From: Bathynomus jamesi
Lineage: Eukaryota > Arthropoda > Malacostraca > Isopoda > Cirolanidae
Reading direction: 5' to 3'
NCBI GenBank assembly: GCA_023014485.1
Contig: JAJOZX010017259.1
Location: forward strand, 1-64,000
DNA length: 64,000 nt
Shown here in pieces: positions 5,788-21,200 of this stretch. Under the pieces are notes generated by a model. It saw only the letters and a list, made by a program, of their open reading frames with translations. It did not search any database and was not told the DNA's origin. Position numbers and translations under genes: made by a program. The stretch's first letter is position 1; each line of letters begins with the position of its first letter.

Positions 5788-8700
5788 CGAGATGAACTCA
5801 AAAAAATGCTGAGGTTAAGTGATCGAATTCCGCTGACTAGCAGATTCGAACGCTCAAAGATAAAATACCTCCTTTCGCTCTGATTTCAAATTTATAACAT
5901 ATTATAGCATATTATGTTATATCATGTGTGTCATGTCTCATGTACTTGTGTTGTACTAGTAACCATATATAATAACCATCTAGTATAACCATCTAGTATA
6001 ACTATCTAGTATAACCATATATAAATATATAAAAACACTGTAAGAATGGTAAACGACGTAATGTACTTCATTGAAACTGTAATTAAATTTAATGATTTAA
6101 TATATACGGTAATGTAAGAATGTACTTTAAAATGGAAGTGTAATTAAACAATAAGTGAATATGAAGTAATCCATAATTGTAATCGTAATTGTAATGAACC
6201 AAAATTAATACGTACTCAGTCGTGTACTTAATTTGTACTTATGTGTACTATTACGAAATGATATCGCCTTCATAAATGTAGACTCGGCGAAAAATACAAA
6301 TTAGTTTTTATTTTTATTTTTTTAAATTTTTATTTGCAATCTTTCAAACATCTGATCATGTGTTTAAAAGGGGGAAACTTAACCTTCGACTGTCTTCCCC
6401 CAAACATTTAAGTTTATATTATACAATATACATGTATTTGTAAAATTAAAGCACTTCTTCATTAGACTTCTTGATTAAGTCACTTCATATTAGCACCTCA
6501 TTAGGACTCCTTTGTTAGCAGCCTCGCTGCGGGGAGGGGGCAGAGGCCCCTTGCCTTCTTAATATTTTTAGATTCCGGCCTGAGCCATGGTCGAAAGAGG
6601 TCGAACCTCTACCCCTGTAAATTCAGAGCACTACCTGTACATTTTGAGAAGTAAACTAAATGTAAGAGAAACTTTTTATTTTCCCCTTCGAGCCGTGCTC
6701 TCTTCAGGAACTCAGTCAGTTAAGACGATAAGTTATAAAAGAAAAGTCGATAATTTTAGTATCAGAGAAAGTATCAGAGAAAGTATCAGAGTATTATAGA
6801 AAGAGAAGAATTAAAAATTGGCGACCCTTTGCCCAAATTAAGAGACAACCCAAGCACCATAGAAGATATTGGCATAATAGTCTGGCGAGTCTGTAGCCAA
6901 GAGTTTAACCAGAGGCGACCGAAAAGAATTAGAATGTTATAGAAGAAATATCCGTTGCTTGCTTCCTAACCAGAACCCCCGTCGATTCCGAACCGACTCA
7001 GGGCCATAGACGGAGGGTTTAACAGAGTGGCGACCCTGCACCAGGATGAGAAGATTATTTTAAGAAGATTATTTTAAGAAGATTATTTTAAGAAGATTAT
7101 TTTAAGAAGATTTTAACAAGAAGATTTTAACAAGAAGATTTTAACAAGAAGATTTTAACAAGAAGATTTTAAGAAGAGGCCACTCTTTGGCCAAGATAGA
7201 AATTACCCTGCATCAGGATAAAACCAGTTGACCGGCGTGTCACGACTTCTTGTTCGTAACATCCACCCTTGAACCGGTGTGTCACGACTCCAAGTTCTCC
7301 ACGCCTAGTTTTCATCCAAGAAGAAGTAGCCAGGAAGACGTCTTCAGGACACGTCTCAAGGATTTCCCCATAGAAAATTTTGTTAAGTACAGTTTGTTTT
7401 TTAAGTAATTTATAAACATTTGAAAAGTCACTATTATTAACAGTTAATAATGAGCATCAAACCAGAATTTAACACAAAACACAGTGAACATTGCAGACAC
7501 CAGTGATACATTTGTTTTTATTGAAACAGTAATTTCAAGAGTTACTTTCAAAGAGAGTTAATTTCAAAGAGTTAATTTCAAAGAGAGTTAATTTCAGAGA
7601 GTTAATTTCAAAGAGAGTTAATTTCAAAGAGAGTTAATTTCAAAGAGAGTTAATTTCAAAGAGAGTTAATTTCAAGAGAGTTAATTTCAAGAGTTATTTT
7701 CAGTTATATTCAGTATAGAATAATTTTATTTTATGTATCAAACATAATAGTATCGTACCTTCGTGTACATTCGAGTGAAATGTTGTTTACATTTTATATT
7801 TTTGTTTGCAAATTTTTTTTCAATTACTGAATTGAATTGACTTGCAAATTAAGAAAGAGAAAGTTTATAGAGAGTTTATAGATTTAGAGAGATACTTGAA
7901 GTAATTTCAAAGTCATTTTTTGAAGTCATTTTTGAAGTCATTTTTTGAAGTCAGTTTTTGAAGTCAGAAGGTTGCACCAAGAGGGTCAACCAAAACAGAG
8001 GTTAATCGTCTCCACTTGATAAAGATCGAGTGCAGTCATTTTCCATTTTTAGTTAATTTCAAGTTAGACAGTTTAAGTTATAGAGATACTTGATTGCATT
8101 TCAAGTAAGTCGGTTGCACCAAGAGGGTCAACCAAAACAGAGGTTAATCGTCTCCACTTGAATAGAGATCAAGTGCAGTCATTTTCCATTTTCAGTTAAT
8201 TTCAAATCAGTTTTCAGTTTCGGTTGGTTGCATCCAAGAGGGACAACCAAACCCCAGAGATTTATAAGGATACTCGAAGTAGTTTCGAGTCAGTTTTAGT
8301 TGCAAATCAGTTTTCAGTTTCAGAAGGTTGCATCCAAGAGGGACAACCGCCCCAGAGATTTCAGAAGTATTCGAAGTCAGTTATATTCGAAGTCAGTCAT
8401 ATTCGAAGTCAGTCATATTCGAAGTCAGTCATATTCGAAGTCAGTCATATTCGAAGTCAGTCATATTCGAAGTCAGTCATATTCGAAGTCAGTTTAAGTC
8501 CCAAGTCATTTCAATGCAGTCAATTGAATTCAACTTTTTCTTTGTAGTTTAAGAGAATTTAATTTAAGAAAATGTAATTTAAGAATTAATTCAACCTTTT
8601 TTTTGTGTTGTAAAGAGAATTAAATTCAACCAGAATTGACCGGTTTGCGTCTTTAGTTAACCTTTTTTTTTTTTTTGTGAGAAGGAAATTGACCGATTTG

Positions 8701-9940
8701 TCTTTTCTTTTTCATGCATTGTTACGTATATAAATATATAGTCATGTAATTTATTATTTGTAACAAAACCGTTTTTACAATTGTTTGTAATGACTTTGAT
8801 AATCATTGTAATGTATACGTGATAATAATAGTTGTGTAATAATAATTAATCGATCTTGTCCCAATGACTCCTTTTAAATTACTATGCTGAGGAACATGCC
8901 GTCCCTCCGTTTTGTTTAAACTTTTTTTAATTTTTGTTCTAAGTAGTGTGACAAGCAATCTTTTTTTAAAGAGCAAAGTGCTCACGAAAGACTTATTGTC
9001 AATTTCAGACTTATATCCCCCGCTTAGTCACTCAATTCCCCCGAATGTAGTACTCCAAACTTTGTTTTTTTATTTTATTTTTATTTTAACACCCCAACCC
9101 CAGTTGAACCCAGTGTCGACCAAAACCGTTTTTACAAAAGTTTTTAACGAGTTTATAATTATTTTGATTATATGATGACAGAAATAGCGTAACAATTAAT
9201 CGATCATGTACCTAATTTATCCTGCTCTGTACGATCGGGAAATTTACCCGTATGACCGCACATACCCTAAATTTCAGTCATTTAATTTTTAATAAAACTT
9301 CTACACAATAAAACAGATGTATTTGTCTACATGCAAACAAGTTTTCAGATTAAAAAATCAAATAATTCAAATTCTATCAACATTCAACGAAAGAGTATAA
9401 TTTTTCTACTTAACATGCAAAAATTATTAAACCTTTTAAATATTTTTTTTATTATATAAAAATAATTTTTAATGTAAAATTTAATTGAAATTATTAAAAG
9501 AAAAGATTGTTCGAAATGCTTCCCTTCCATTTCAATAACTTTTTTATTCTTGGTCGAAATTCATCTATGGTTCGATTTACTTTTATTTTTAAGAATATTA
9601 TAAAATTATGTTAGCTCATTAAAATGCATAATTGATTTATATTTTTAATTTGTATTTTTAATTTTCTTTTGTTCAATTAATCGTGAGTAACTGTCCTTAA
9701 ATTGTTATTGTACCATTTGTAAGGTATCAAACGAAAATTATAGTCAAATTGACATACTACTACATACATGGTTATGAATTTTAGTAGTCGAATTTAATTG
9801 TGTGTCGAAATTCAATTTTAAAACCGTGAGAGTTACTGTCATTACTCGTAAGGTCTTCTAAGTACGTCTTTTTTTTATTACCTTAATTCGTGTAACTGAT
9901 TTAATTAAATACTTAAATACTACCTTGAACTTAAAGGATT

Positions 9941-9985
<45 letters not shown>

Positions 9986-11509
9986 TGACTTAAACTTAAA
10001 AGATTTTATAACCCTAAACCCATCTTAAATTATTATACATTATTTTTAAACTTTGTTCATTCAAAAACCTTCCAAATCCCTACACATACACACGCATGTA
10101 TGCACACTATATATACTATATATACACAAACCTTATTCTAAAATCATTGGATATCACAAACTATTTCATAGCGTGTAAGTGCTAACTCTGCTATTTATAT
10201 AGTCCTAAGCATTTTTGCTTACTATATATAAATTTTTGCTCAGGCATTTATTCGGTTAATTTAAAAATCCTCTCAGCTAATCTAATCTGTCCTTCGAAAT
10301 TGTAAGATACACACTTTGCACCTAATACACCCAAATACACACTAGACCACAGGTCTATACATCATCCATTACGTAATCTATTTTTACCAACGCTAGCCAA
10401 TAAAAATTAGTTTATAGATTGTACGATTTACGTTTTTCCCTTTTATCTACTCTACTCATTATGTATGTAATTCATCCCACAGAAAAAAAAAATTTGGTAA
10501 AAAAATTTAACCATATCATTGTTTGTCTAACTTAAATGTTTGTCTAAATTAACGTATTAATCCTTTATTCTGTTTGTATAAAAGTAAAGTTTTAATCTTT
10601 GAATTTTTATATTTTATAATAGCCCTCTAAGCGAGTGTCATGTTAAAAATTTGGATACCCTGCATTGTCCTCAACTACCCGAACTCGTTCTGTATAAAAT
10701 TTGTATTGTAAAAAAGAATGTCGTCATCTAACTTGAAGTAGTTAGGATGTTATTTTCTCATTGTATTGTATTAATGGTACCCTGTTAGGATGTTATTTTC
10801 TCATTTGTATGGTATTAATGGTACCCTACTAGATTATTGTATAAATATCATTTTAGAGGGGGAACAATGTAAAAAAATGAACAATGAATAATCCATATCA
10901 TTTTTTACATAACCAAAATCGCTTAACGCGAATTTGGATAATAATTTTACTTGTAGCTTATTTTTGTTCGTGTCACAACCCTACGATCTACCATATCTAT
11001 GGTTAGTCGTATCCATTTTGCATTTGTTATAGAAGTTATTATAATTAATTATGAATTGTCTTGCATCTCACCCTCGACCCTAGATTATGCATACACATTG
11101 CATGTAACAGGATTGGAACCCGTAGTTGTACTTCTTAGTCATTACTACCCACTCTTTGTCTCTAATTCATTCTTGTAAATCTTCCTAATAATGATTTGTA
11201 CTATACGTAAAAATTCAATAATTATGACGTCACATTTTCCCTTCATCATATATCTAGTATTCAATGTATGAAAATTTTTAACACCATACTAAGGACGAAA
11301 CACTCTATAGAAGTCATTAATTATATGTTATGTAGTATAAATATAACTATTATTCGACCATATCTCCCGCCCCCATACGTCCATATCTTATCTTGATCAT
11401 TATCCTATATAAATTTTATTAAATATTCATTTTTTCTCGTTCGTTCGAAGACGCATAAATACGTTCTCGTATTATTTTTTTCATTTTTATTTTTAATTAT
11501 ATGACCTCC
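5788..11509 (+). repeat. Array unit 2 (5722 bp)
   Basis: Complete copy. It lacks a CAAC present just downstream of the LTR-start hairpin in unit 1, a loss shared with unit 3. It has its own small deletions near 10955-11005. The leader T-run near 7400 is one T shorter than in unit 1. Confidence 0.97.
8368..8493 (+). repeat. 16-bp VNTR, unit 2, 8 copies
   Basis: Eight regular copies at exact 16-bp spacing. One T is lost at the 3' edge (AGTTTAAG instead of AGTTTTAAG). Confidence 0.95.
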
Positions 11510-12538
11510 CGAGATGAACTCAAAAAAATGCTGAGGTTAAGTGATCGAATTCCGCTGACTAGCAGATTCGAACGCTCAAAGATAAAATACCTCCTTTCGC
11601 TCTGATTTCAAATTTATAACATATTATAGCATATTATGTTATATCATGTGTGTCATGTCTCATGTACTTGTGTTGTACTAGTAACCATATATAATAACCA
11701 TCTAGTATAACCATCTAGTATAACTATCTAGTATAACCATATATAAATATATAAAAACACTGTAAGAATGGTAAACGACGTAATGTACTTCATTGAAACT
11801 GTAATTAAATTTAATGATTTAATATATACGGTAATGTAAGAATGTACTTTAAAATGAAGTGTAATTAAACAATAAGTGAATATGAAGTAATCCATAATTG
11901 TAATCGTAATTGTAATGAACCAAAATTAATACGTACTCAGTCGTGTACTTAATTTGTACTTATGTGTACTATTACGAAATGATATCGCCTCATAAATGTA
12001 GACTCGGCGAAAAATACAAATTAGTTTTTATTTTTATTTTTTTAAATTTTTATTTGCAATCTTTCAAACATCTGATCATGTGTTTAAAAGGGGGAAACTT
12101 AACCTTCGACTGTCTTCCCCCAAACATTTAAGTTTATATTATACAATATACATGTATTTGTAAAATTAAAGCACTTCTTCATTAGACTTCTTGATTAAGT
12201 CACTTCATATTAGCACCTCATTAGGACTCCTTTGTTAGCAGCCTCGCTGCGGGGAGGGGGCAGAGGCCCCTTGCCTTCTTAATATTTTTAGATTCCGGCC
12301 TGAGCCATGGTCGAAAGAGGTCGAACCTCTACCCCTGTAAATTCAGAGCACTACCTGTACATTTTGAGAAGTAAACTAAATGTAAGAGAAACTTTTTATT
12401 TTCCCCTTCGAGCCGTGCTCTCTTCAGGAACTCAGTCAGTTAAGACGATAAGTTATAAAAGAAAAGTCGATAATTTTAGTATCAGAGAAAGTATCAGAGA
12501 AAGTATCAGAGTATTATAGAAAGAGAAGAATTAAAAAT
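10868..12538 (+). mobile_element. LTR-like segment across the unit 2/3 border (1671 bp)
   Basis: Same boundary signals as the 5141 copy. It lacks CAAC after the 5' hairpin and carries small deletions near 10955-11005. Confidence 0.6.
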
Positions 12539-15500
12539 TGGCGACCCTTTGCCCAAATTAAGAGACAACCCAAGCACCATAGAAGATATTGGCATAATAG
12601 TCTGGCGAGTCTGTAGCCAAGAGTTTAACCAGAGGCGACCGAAAAGAATTAGAATGTTATAGAAGAAATATCCGTTGCTTGCTTCCTAACCAGAACCCCC
12701 GTCGATTCCGAACCGACTCAGGGCCATAGACGGAGGGGTTTAACAGAGTGGCGACCCTGCACCAGGATGAGAAGATTATTTTAAGAAGATTATTTTAAGA
12801 AGATTATTTTAAGAAGATTATTTTAAGAAGAAGATTTTAACAAGAAGATTTTAACAAGAAGATTTTAACAAGAAGATTTTAACAAGAAGATTTTAAGAAG
12901 AGGCCACTCTTTGGCCAAGATAGAAATTACCCTGCATCAGGATAAAACCAGTTGACCGGCGTGTCACGACTTCTTGTTCGTAACATCCACCCTTGAACCG
13001 GTGTGTCACGACTCCAAGTTCTCCACGCCTAGTTTTCATCCAAGAAGAAGTAGCCAGGAAGACGTCTTCAGGACACGTCTCAAGGATTTCCCCATAGAAA
13101 ATTTTGTTAAGTACAGTTTGTTTTTTTAAGTAATTTATAAACATTTGAAAAGTCACTATTATTAACAGTTAATAATGAGTATCAAACCAGAATTTAACAC
13201 AAAACACAGTGAACATTGCAGACACCAGTGATACATTTGTTTTTATTGAAACAGTAATTTCAAGAGTTACTTTCAAAGAGAGTTAATTTCAAAGAGTTAA
13301 TTTCAAAGAGAGTTAATTTCAGAGAGTTAATTTCAAAGAGAGTTAATTTCAAAGAGAGTTAATTTCAAAGAGAGTTAATTTCAAAGAGAGTTAATTTCAA
13401 GAGAGTTAATTTCAAGAGTTATTTTCAGTTATATTCAGTATAGAATAATTTTATTTTATGTATCAAACATAATAGTATCGTACCTTCGTGTACATTCGAG
13501 TGAAATGTTTTTACATTTTATATTTTTGTTTGCAAATTTTTTTTCAATTACTGAATTGAATTGACTTGCAAATTAAGAAAGAGAAAGTTTATAGAGAGTT
13601 TATAGATTTAGAGAGATACTTGAAGTAATTTCAAAGTCATTTTTTGAAGTCATTTTTGAAGTCATTTTTTGAAGTCAGTTTTTGAAGTCAGAAGGTTGCA
13701 CCAAGAGGGTCAACCAAAACAGAGGTTAATCGTCTCCACTTGATAAAGATCGAGTGCAGTCATTTTCCATTTTTAGTTAATTTCAAGTTAGACAGTTTAA
13801 GTTATAGAGATACTTGATTGCATTTCAAGTAAGTCGGTTGCACCAAGAGGGTCAACCAAAACAGAGGTTAATCGTCTCCACTTGAATAGAGATCAAGTGC
13901 AGTCATTTTCCATTTTCAGTTAATTTCAAATCAGTTTTCAGTTTCGGTTGGTTGCATCCAAGAGGGACAACCAAACCCCAGAGATTTATAAGGATACTCG
14001 AAGTAGTTTCGAGTCAGTTTTAGTTGCAAATCAGTTTTCAGTTTCAGAAGGTTGCATCCAAGAGGGACAACCGCCCCAGAGATTTCAGAAGTATTCGAAG
14101 TCAGTTATATTCGAAGTCAGTCATATTCGAAGTCAGTCATATTCGAAGTCAGTCATATTCGAAGTCAGTCATATTCGAAGTCAGTCATATTCGAAGTCAG
14201 TCATATTCGAAGTCAGTTTTAAGTCCCAAGTCATTTCAATGCAGTCAATTGAATTCAACTTTTTCTTTGTAGTTTAAGAGAATTTAATTTAAGAAAATGT
14301 AATTTAAGAATTTAATTCAACCTTTTTTTTGTGTTGTAAAGAGAATTAAATTCAACCAGAATTGACCGGTTTGCGTCTTTAGTTAACCTTTTTTTTTTGT
14401 TTGTGAGAAGGAAATTGACCGATTTGTCTTTTCTTTTTCATGCATTGTTACGTATATAAATATATAGTCATGTAATTTATTATTTGTAACAAAACCGTTT
14501 TTACAATTGTTTGTAATGACTTTGATAATCATTGTAATGTATACGTGATAATAATAGTTGTGTAATAATTAATTAATCGATCTTGTCCCAATGACTCCTT
14601 TTAAATTACTATGCTGAGGAACATGCCGTCCCTCCGTTTTGTTTCAACTTTTTTTAATTTTTGTTCTAAGTAGTGTGACAAGCAATCTTTTTTTAAAGAG
14701 CAAAGTGCTCACGAAAGACTTATTGTCAATTTCAGACTTATATCCCCCGCTTAGTCACTCAATTCCCCCGAATGTAGTACTCCAAACTTTGTTTTTTTAT
14801 TTTATTTTTATTTTAACACCCCAACCCAGTTGAACCCAGTGTCGACCAAAACCGTTTTTACAAAAGTTTTTAACGAGTTTTATAATTATTTTGATTATAT
14901 GATGACAGAAATAGCGTAACAATTAATCGATCATGTACCTAATTTATCCTGCTCTGTACGATCGGGAAATTTACCCGTATGACCGCACATACCCTAAATT
15001 TCAGTCATTTAATTTTTAATAAAACTTCTACACAATAAAACAGATGTATTTGTCTACATGCAAACAAGTTTTCAGATTAAAAAATCAAATAATTCAAATT
15101 CTATCAACATTCAACGAAAGAGTATAATTTTTCTACTTAACATGCAAAAATTATTAAACCTTTTAATATATTTTTTTATTATATAAAAATAATTTTTAAT
15201 GTAAAATTTAATTGAAATTATTAAAAGAAAAGATTGTTCGAAATGCTTCCCTTCCATTTCAATAACTTTTTTATTCTTGGTCGAAATTCATCTATGGTTC
15301 GATTTACTTTTATTTTTAAGAATATTATAAAATTATGTTAGCTCATTAAAATGCATAATTGATTTATATTTTTAATTTGTATTTTTAATTTTCTTTTGTT
15401 CAATTAATCGTGAGTAACTGTCCTTAAATTGTTATTGTACCATTTGTAAGGTATCAAACGAAAATTATAGTCAAATTGACATACTACTACATTACATGGT

Positions 15501-15668
15501 TATGAATTTTAGTAGTCGAATTTAATTGTGTGTCGAAATTCAATTTTAAAACCGTGAGAGTTACTGTCATTACTCGTAAGGTCTTCTAAGTACGTCTTTT
15601 TTTTATTACCTTAATTCGTGTAACTGATTTAATTAAATACTTAAATACTACCTTGAACTTAAAGGATT

Positions 15669-15716
<48 letters not shown>

Positions 15717-17245
15717 TGACTTAAACTTAAAAGATTTTATAACCCTAAACCCATCTTAAATTATTATACATTATTTTTAAACTTTGTTCATTCAAAAACC
15801 TTCCAAATCCCTACACATACACACGCATGTATGCACACTATATATACTATATATACACAAACCTTATTCTAAAATCATTGGATATCACAAACTATTTCAT
15901 AGCGTGTAAGTGCTAACTCTGCTATTTATATAGTCCTAAGCATTTTTGCTTACTATATATAAATTTTTGCTCAGGCATTTATTCGGTTAATTTAAAAATC
16001 CTCTCAGCTAATCTAATCTGTCCTTCGAAATTGTAAGATACACACTTTGCACCTAATACACCCAAATACACACTAGACCACAGGTCTATACATCATCCAT
16101 TACGTAATTCTATTTTTACCAACGCTAGCCAATAAAAATTAGTTTATAGATTGTACGATTTACGTTTTTCCCTTTTATCTACTCTACTCATTATGTATGT
16201 AATTCATCCCACAGAAAAAAAAATTTGGTAAAAAAATTTAACCATATCATTGTTTGTCTAACTTAAATGTTTGTCTAAATTAACGTATTAATCCTTTATT
16301 CTGTTTGTATAAAAGTAAAGTTTTAATCTTTGAATTTTTATATTTTATAATAGCCCTCTAAGCGAGTGTCATGTTAAAAATTTGGATACCCTGCATTGTC
16401 CTCAACTACCCGAACTCGTTCTGTATAAAATTTGTATTGTAAAAAAGAATGTCGTCATCTAACTTGAAGTAGTTAGGATGTTATTTTCTCATTGTATTGT
16501 ATTAATGGTACCCTGTTAGGATGTTATTTTCTCATTTGTATGGTATTAATGGTACCCTACTAGATTATTGTATAAATATCATTTTAGAGGGGGAACAATG
16601 TAAAAAAATGAACAATGAATAATCCATATTCATTTTTTACATAACCAAAATCGCTTAACGCGAATTTGGATAATAATTTTACTTGTAGCTTCCTATTTTT
16701 GTTCGTGTCACAACCCTACGATCTACCATATCTATGGTTTAGTCGTATCCATTTTGCATTTGTTATAGAAGTTATTATAATTAATTATGAATTGTCTTGC
16801 ATCTCACCCTCGACCCTAGATTATGCATACACATTGCATGTAACAGGATTGGAACCCGTAGTTGTACTTCTTAGTCATTACTACCCACTCTTTGTCTCTA
16901 ATTCATTCTTGTAAATCTTCCTAATAATGATTTGTACTATACGTAAAAATTCAATAATTATGACGTCACATTTTCCCTTCATCATATATCTAGTATTCAA
17001 TGTATGAAAATTCTTTAACACCATACTAAGGACGAAACACTCTATAGAAGTCATTAATTATATGTTATGTAGTATAAATATAACTATTATTCGACCATAT
17101 CTCCCGCCCCCATACGTCCATATCTTATCTTGATCATTATCCTATATAAATTTTATTAAATATTCATTTTTTCTCGTTCGTTCGAAGACGCATAAATACG
17201 TTCTCGTATTATTTTTTCATTTTTATTTTTAATTATATGACCTCC
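11510..17245 (+). repeat. Array unit 3 (5736 bp)
   Basis: Complete copy. It shares the CAAC loss after the LTR-start hairpin with unit 2 (near 16640). With unit 1 it keeps the TACTACATTACATGG variant and CATTGTCCTCAAC, which most later units lack. Confidence 0.97.
14092..14217 (+). repeat. 16-bp VNTR, unit 3, 8 copies
   Basis: Eight regular copies, the same number as in unit 2, which agrees with other variants that pair these units. Confidence 0.95.
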
Positions 17246-18273
17246 CGAGATGAACTCAAAAAAATGCTGAGGTTAAGTGATCGAATTCCGCTGACTAGCA
17301 GATTCGAACGCTCAAAGATAAAATACCTCCTTTCGCTCTGATTTCAAATTTATAACATATTATAGCATATTATGTTATATCATGTGTGTCATGTCTCATG
17401 TACTTGTGTTGTACTAGTAACCATATATAATAACCATCTAGTATAACCATCTAGTATAACTATCTAGTATAACCATATATAAATATATAAAAACACTGTA
17501 AGAATGGTAAACGACGTAATGTACTTCATTGAAACTGTAATTAAATTTAATGATTTAATATATACGGTAATGTAAGAATGTACTTTAAAATGGAAGTGTA
17601 ATTAAACAATAAGTGAATATGAAGTAATCCATAATTGTAATCGTAATTGTAATGAACCAAAATTAATACGTACTCAGTCGTGTACTTAATTTGTACTTAT
17701 GTGTACTATTACGAAATGATATCGCCTCATAAATGTAGACTCGGCGAAAAATACAAATTAGTTTTTATTTTTATTTTTTTAAATTTTTATTTGCAATCTT
17801 TCAAACATCTGATCATGTGTTTAAAAGGGGGAAACTTAACCTTCGACTGTCTTCCCCCAAACATTTAAGTTTATATTATACAATATACATGTATTTGTAA
17901 AATTAAAGCACTTCTTCATTAGACTTCTTGATTAAGTCACTTCATATTAGCACCTCATTAGGACTCCTTTGTTAGCAGCCTCGCTGCGGGGAGGGGGCAG
18001 AGGCCCCTTGCCTTCTTAATATTTTAGATTCCGGCCTGAGCCATGGTCGAAAGAGGTCGAACCTCTACCCCTGTAAATTCAGAGCACTACCTGTACATTT
18101 TGAGAAGTAAACTAAATGTAAGAGAAACTTTTTATTTTCCCTTCGAGCCGTGCTCTCTTCAGGAACTCAGTCAGTTAAGACGATAAGTTATAAAAGAAAA
18201 GTCGATAATTTTAGTATCAGAGAAAGTATCAGAGAAAGTATCAGAGTATTATAGAAAGAGAAGAATTAAAAAT
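16599..18273 (+). mobile_element. LTR-like segment across the unit 3/4 border (1675 bp)
   Basis: Boundaries are the TG after the polypurine tract and the base before TGGCGACCC at 18274. CAAC is missing after the 5' hairpin, as in the copy at 10868. Confidence 0.6.
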
Positions 18274-21200
18274 TGGCGACCCTTTGCCCAAATTAAGAGA
18301 CAACCCAAGCACCATAGAAGATATTGGCATAATAGTCTGGCGAGTCTGTAGCCAAGAGTTTAACCAGAGGCGACCGAAAAGAATTAGAATGTTATAGAAG
18401 AAATATCCGTTGCTTGCTTCCTAACCAGAACCCCCGTCGATTCCGAACCGACTCAGGGCCATAGACGGGGGTTTAACAGAGTGGCGACCCTGCACCAGGA
18501 TGAGAAGATTATTTTAAGAAGAAGATTATTTTAAGAAGATTATTTTAAGAAGATTATTTTAAGAAGATTTTAACAAGAAGATTTTAACAAGAAGATTTTA
18601 ACAAGAAGATTTTAAGAAGAGGCCACTCTTTGGCCAAGATAGAAATTACCCTGCATCAGGATAAAACCAGTTGACCGGCGTGTCACGACTTCTTGTTCGT
18701 AACATCCACCCTTGAACCGGTGTGTCACGACTCCAAGTTCTCCACGCCTAGTTTTCATCCAAGAAGAAGTAGCCAGGAAGACGTCTTCAGGACACGTCTC
18801 AAGGATTTCCCCATAGAAAATTTTGTTAAGTACAGTTTGTTTTTTAAGTAATTTATAAACATTTGAAAAGTCACTATTATTAACAGTTAATAATGAGCAT
18901 CAAACCAGAATTTAACACAAAACACAGTGAACATTGCAGACACCAGTGATACATTTGTTTTTATTGAAACAGTAATTTCAAGAGTTACTTTCAAAGAGAG
19001 TTAATTTCAAAGAGTTAATTTCAAAGAGAGTTAATTTCAAAGAGAGTTAATTTCAAAGAGAGTTAATTTCAAAGAGAGTTAATTTCAAAGAGAGTTAATT
19101 TCAAAGAGAGTTAATTTCAAGAGAGTTAATTTCAAGAGTTATTTTCAGTTATATTCAGTATAGAATAATTTTATTTTATGTATCAAACATAATAGTATCG
19201 TACCTTCGTGTACATTCGAGTGAAATGTTGTTTACATTTTATATTTTGTTTGCAAATTTTTTTCAATTACTGAATTGAATTGACTTGCAATTAAGAAAGA
19301 GAAAGTTTATAGAGAGTTTATAGATTTAGAGAGATACTTGAAGTAATTTCAAAGTCATTTTTGAAGTCATTTTTGAAGTCATTTTTTGAAGTCAGTTTTT
19401 GAAGTCAGAAGGTTGCACCAAGAGGGTCAACCAAAACAGAGGTTAATCGTCTCCACTTGATAAAGATCGAGTGCAGTCATTTTTTTTTAGTTAATTTCAA
19501 GTTAGACAGTTTAAGTTATAGAGATACTTGATTGCATTTCAAGTAAGTCGGTTGCACCAAGAGGGTCAACCAAAACAGAGGTTAATCGTCTCCACTTGAA
19601 TAGAGATCAAGTGCAGTCATTTTCCATTTTCAGTTAATTTCAAATCAGTTTTCAGTTTCGGTTGGTTGCATCCAAGAGGGACAACCAAACCCCAGAGATT
19701 TATAAGGATACTCGAAGTAGTTTCGAGTCAGTTTTAGTTGCAAATCAGTTTTCAGTTTCAGAAGGTTGCATCCAAGAGGGACAACCGCCCCAGAGATTGA
19801 TTTCGAAGTATCGAAGTCAGTTATATTCGAAGTCAGTCATATTCGAAGTCAGTCATATTCGAAGTCAGTCATATTCGAAGTCAGTCATATTCGAAGTCAG
19901 TCATATTCGAAGTCAGTCATATTCGAAGTCAGTCATATTCGAAGTCAGTTTTAAGTCCCAAGTCATTTCAATGCAGTCAATTGAATTCAACTTTTTCTTT
20001 GTAGTTTAAGAGAATTTAATTTAAGAAAATGTAATTTAAGAATTTAATTCAACCTTTTTTTTGTGTTGTAAAGAGAATTAAATTCAACCAGAATTGACCG
20101 GTTTGCGTCTTTAGTTAACCTTTTTTTTTTGTTTGTGAGAAGGAAATTGACCGATTTGTCTTTTCTTTTCATGCATTGTTACGTATATAAATATATAGTC
20201 ATGTAATTTATTATTTGTAACAAAACCGTTTTTACAATTGTTTGTAATGACTTTGATAATCATTGTAATGTATACGTGATAATAATAGTTGTGTAATAAT
20301 TAATTAATCGATCTTGTCCCAATGACTCCTTTTAAATTACTATGCTGAGGAACATGCCGTCCCTCCGTTTTGTTTCAACTTTTTTTAATTTTTGTTCTAA
20401 GTAGTGTGACAAGCAATCTTTTTTTAAAGAGCAAAGTGCTCACGAAAGACTTATTGTCAATTTCAGACTTATATCCCCCGCTTAGTCACTCAATTCCCCC
20501 GAATGTAGTACTCCAAACTTTGTTTTTTTATTTTATTTTTATTTTAACACCCCAACCCCAGTTGAACCCAGTGTCGACCAAAACCGTTTTTACAAAAGTT
20601 TTTAACGAGTTTTATAATTATTTTGATTATATGATGACAGAAATAGCGTAACAATTAATCGATCATGTACCTAATTTATCCTGCTCTGTACGATCGGGAA
20701 ATTTACCCGTATGACCGCACATACCCTAAATTTCAGTCATTTTTTTTAATAAAACTTCTACACAATAAAACAGATGTATTTGTCTACATGCAAACAAGTT
20801 TTCAGATTAAAAAATCAAATAATTCAAATTCTATCAACATTCAACGAAAGAGTATAATTTTTCTACTTAACATGCAAAAATTATTAAACCTTTTAATATA
20901 TTTTTTTTATTATATAAAAATAATTTTTAATGTAAAATTTAATTGAAATTATTAAAAGAAAAGATTGTTCGAAATGCTTCCCTTCCATTTCAATAACTTT
21001 TTATTCTTGGTCGAAATTCATCTATGGTTCGATTTACTTTTATTTTTAAGAATATTATAAAATTATGTTAGCTCATTAAAATGCATAATTGATTATATTT
21101 TTAATTTGTATTTTTAATTTTCTTTTGTTCAATTAATCGTGAGTAACTGTCCTTAAATTGTTATTGTACCATTTGTAAGGTATCAAACGAAAATTATAGT

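Larger units (their letters stand above)
5141..6818 (+). mobile_element. LTR-like segment across the unit 1/2 border (1678 bp)
   Basis: The left boundary is the TG directly after the polypurine tract AGAGGGGGAACAA. The right boundary is the base before the PBS-like TGGCGACCC. In Ty3/Gypsy and BEL/Pao elements the LTR lies exactly between these two signals. Within it, in order, are a terminal inverted hairpin, a CRE site, a GC-box-like run, a TATA box, the 13-bp repeats, the GC-rich island and the 12-bp repeats. An LTR would normally occur twice per element; here each copy is shared by two neighbouring internal regions. Boundaries are inferred because no solo copy or target-site duplication is available for comparison. 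Confidence 0.6.

Noticed and set aside
20370..20946. 93-codon frames rich in F, L, I and K in unit 4 and their equivalents
   Set aside because: They are AT-rich chance frames starting at non-ATG codons, and they appear or vanish with T-run length from unit to unit.
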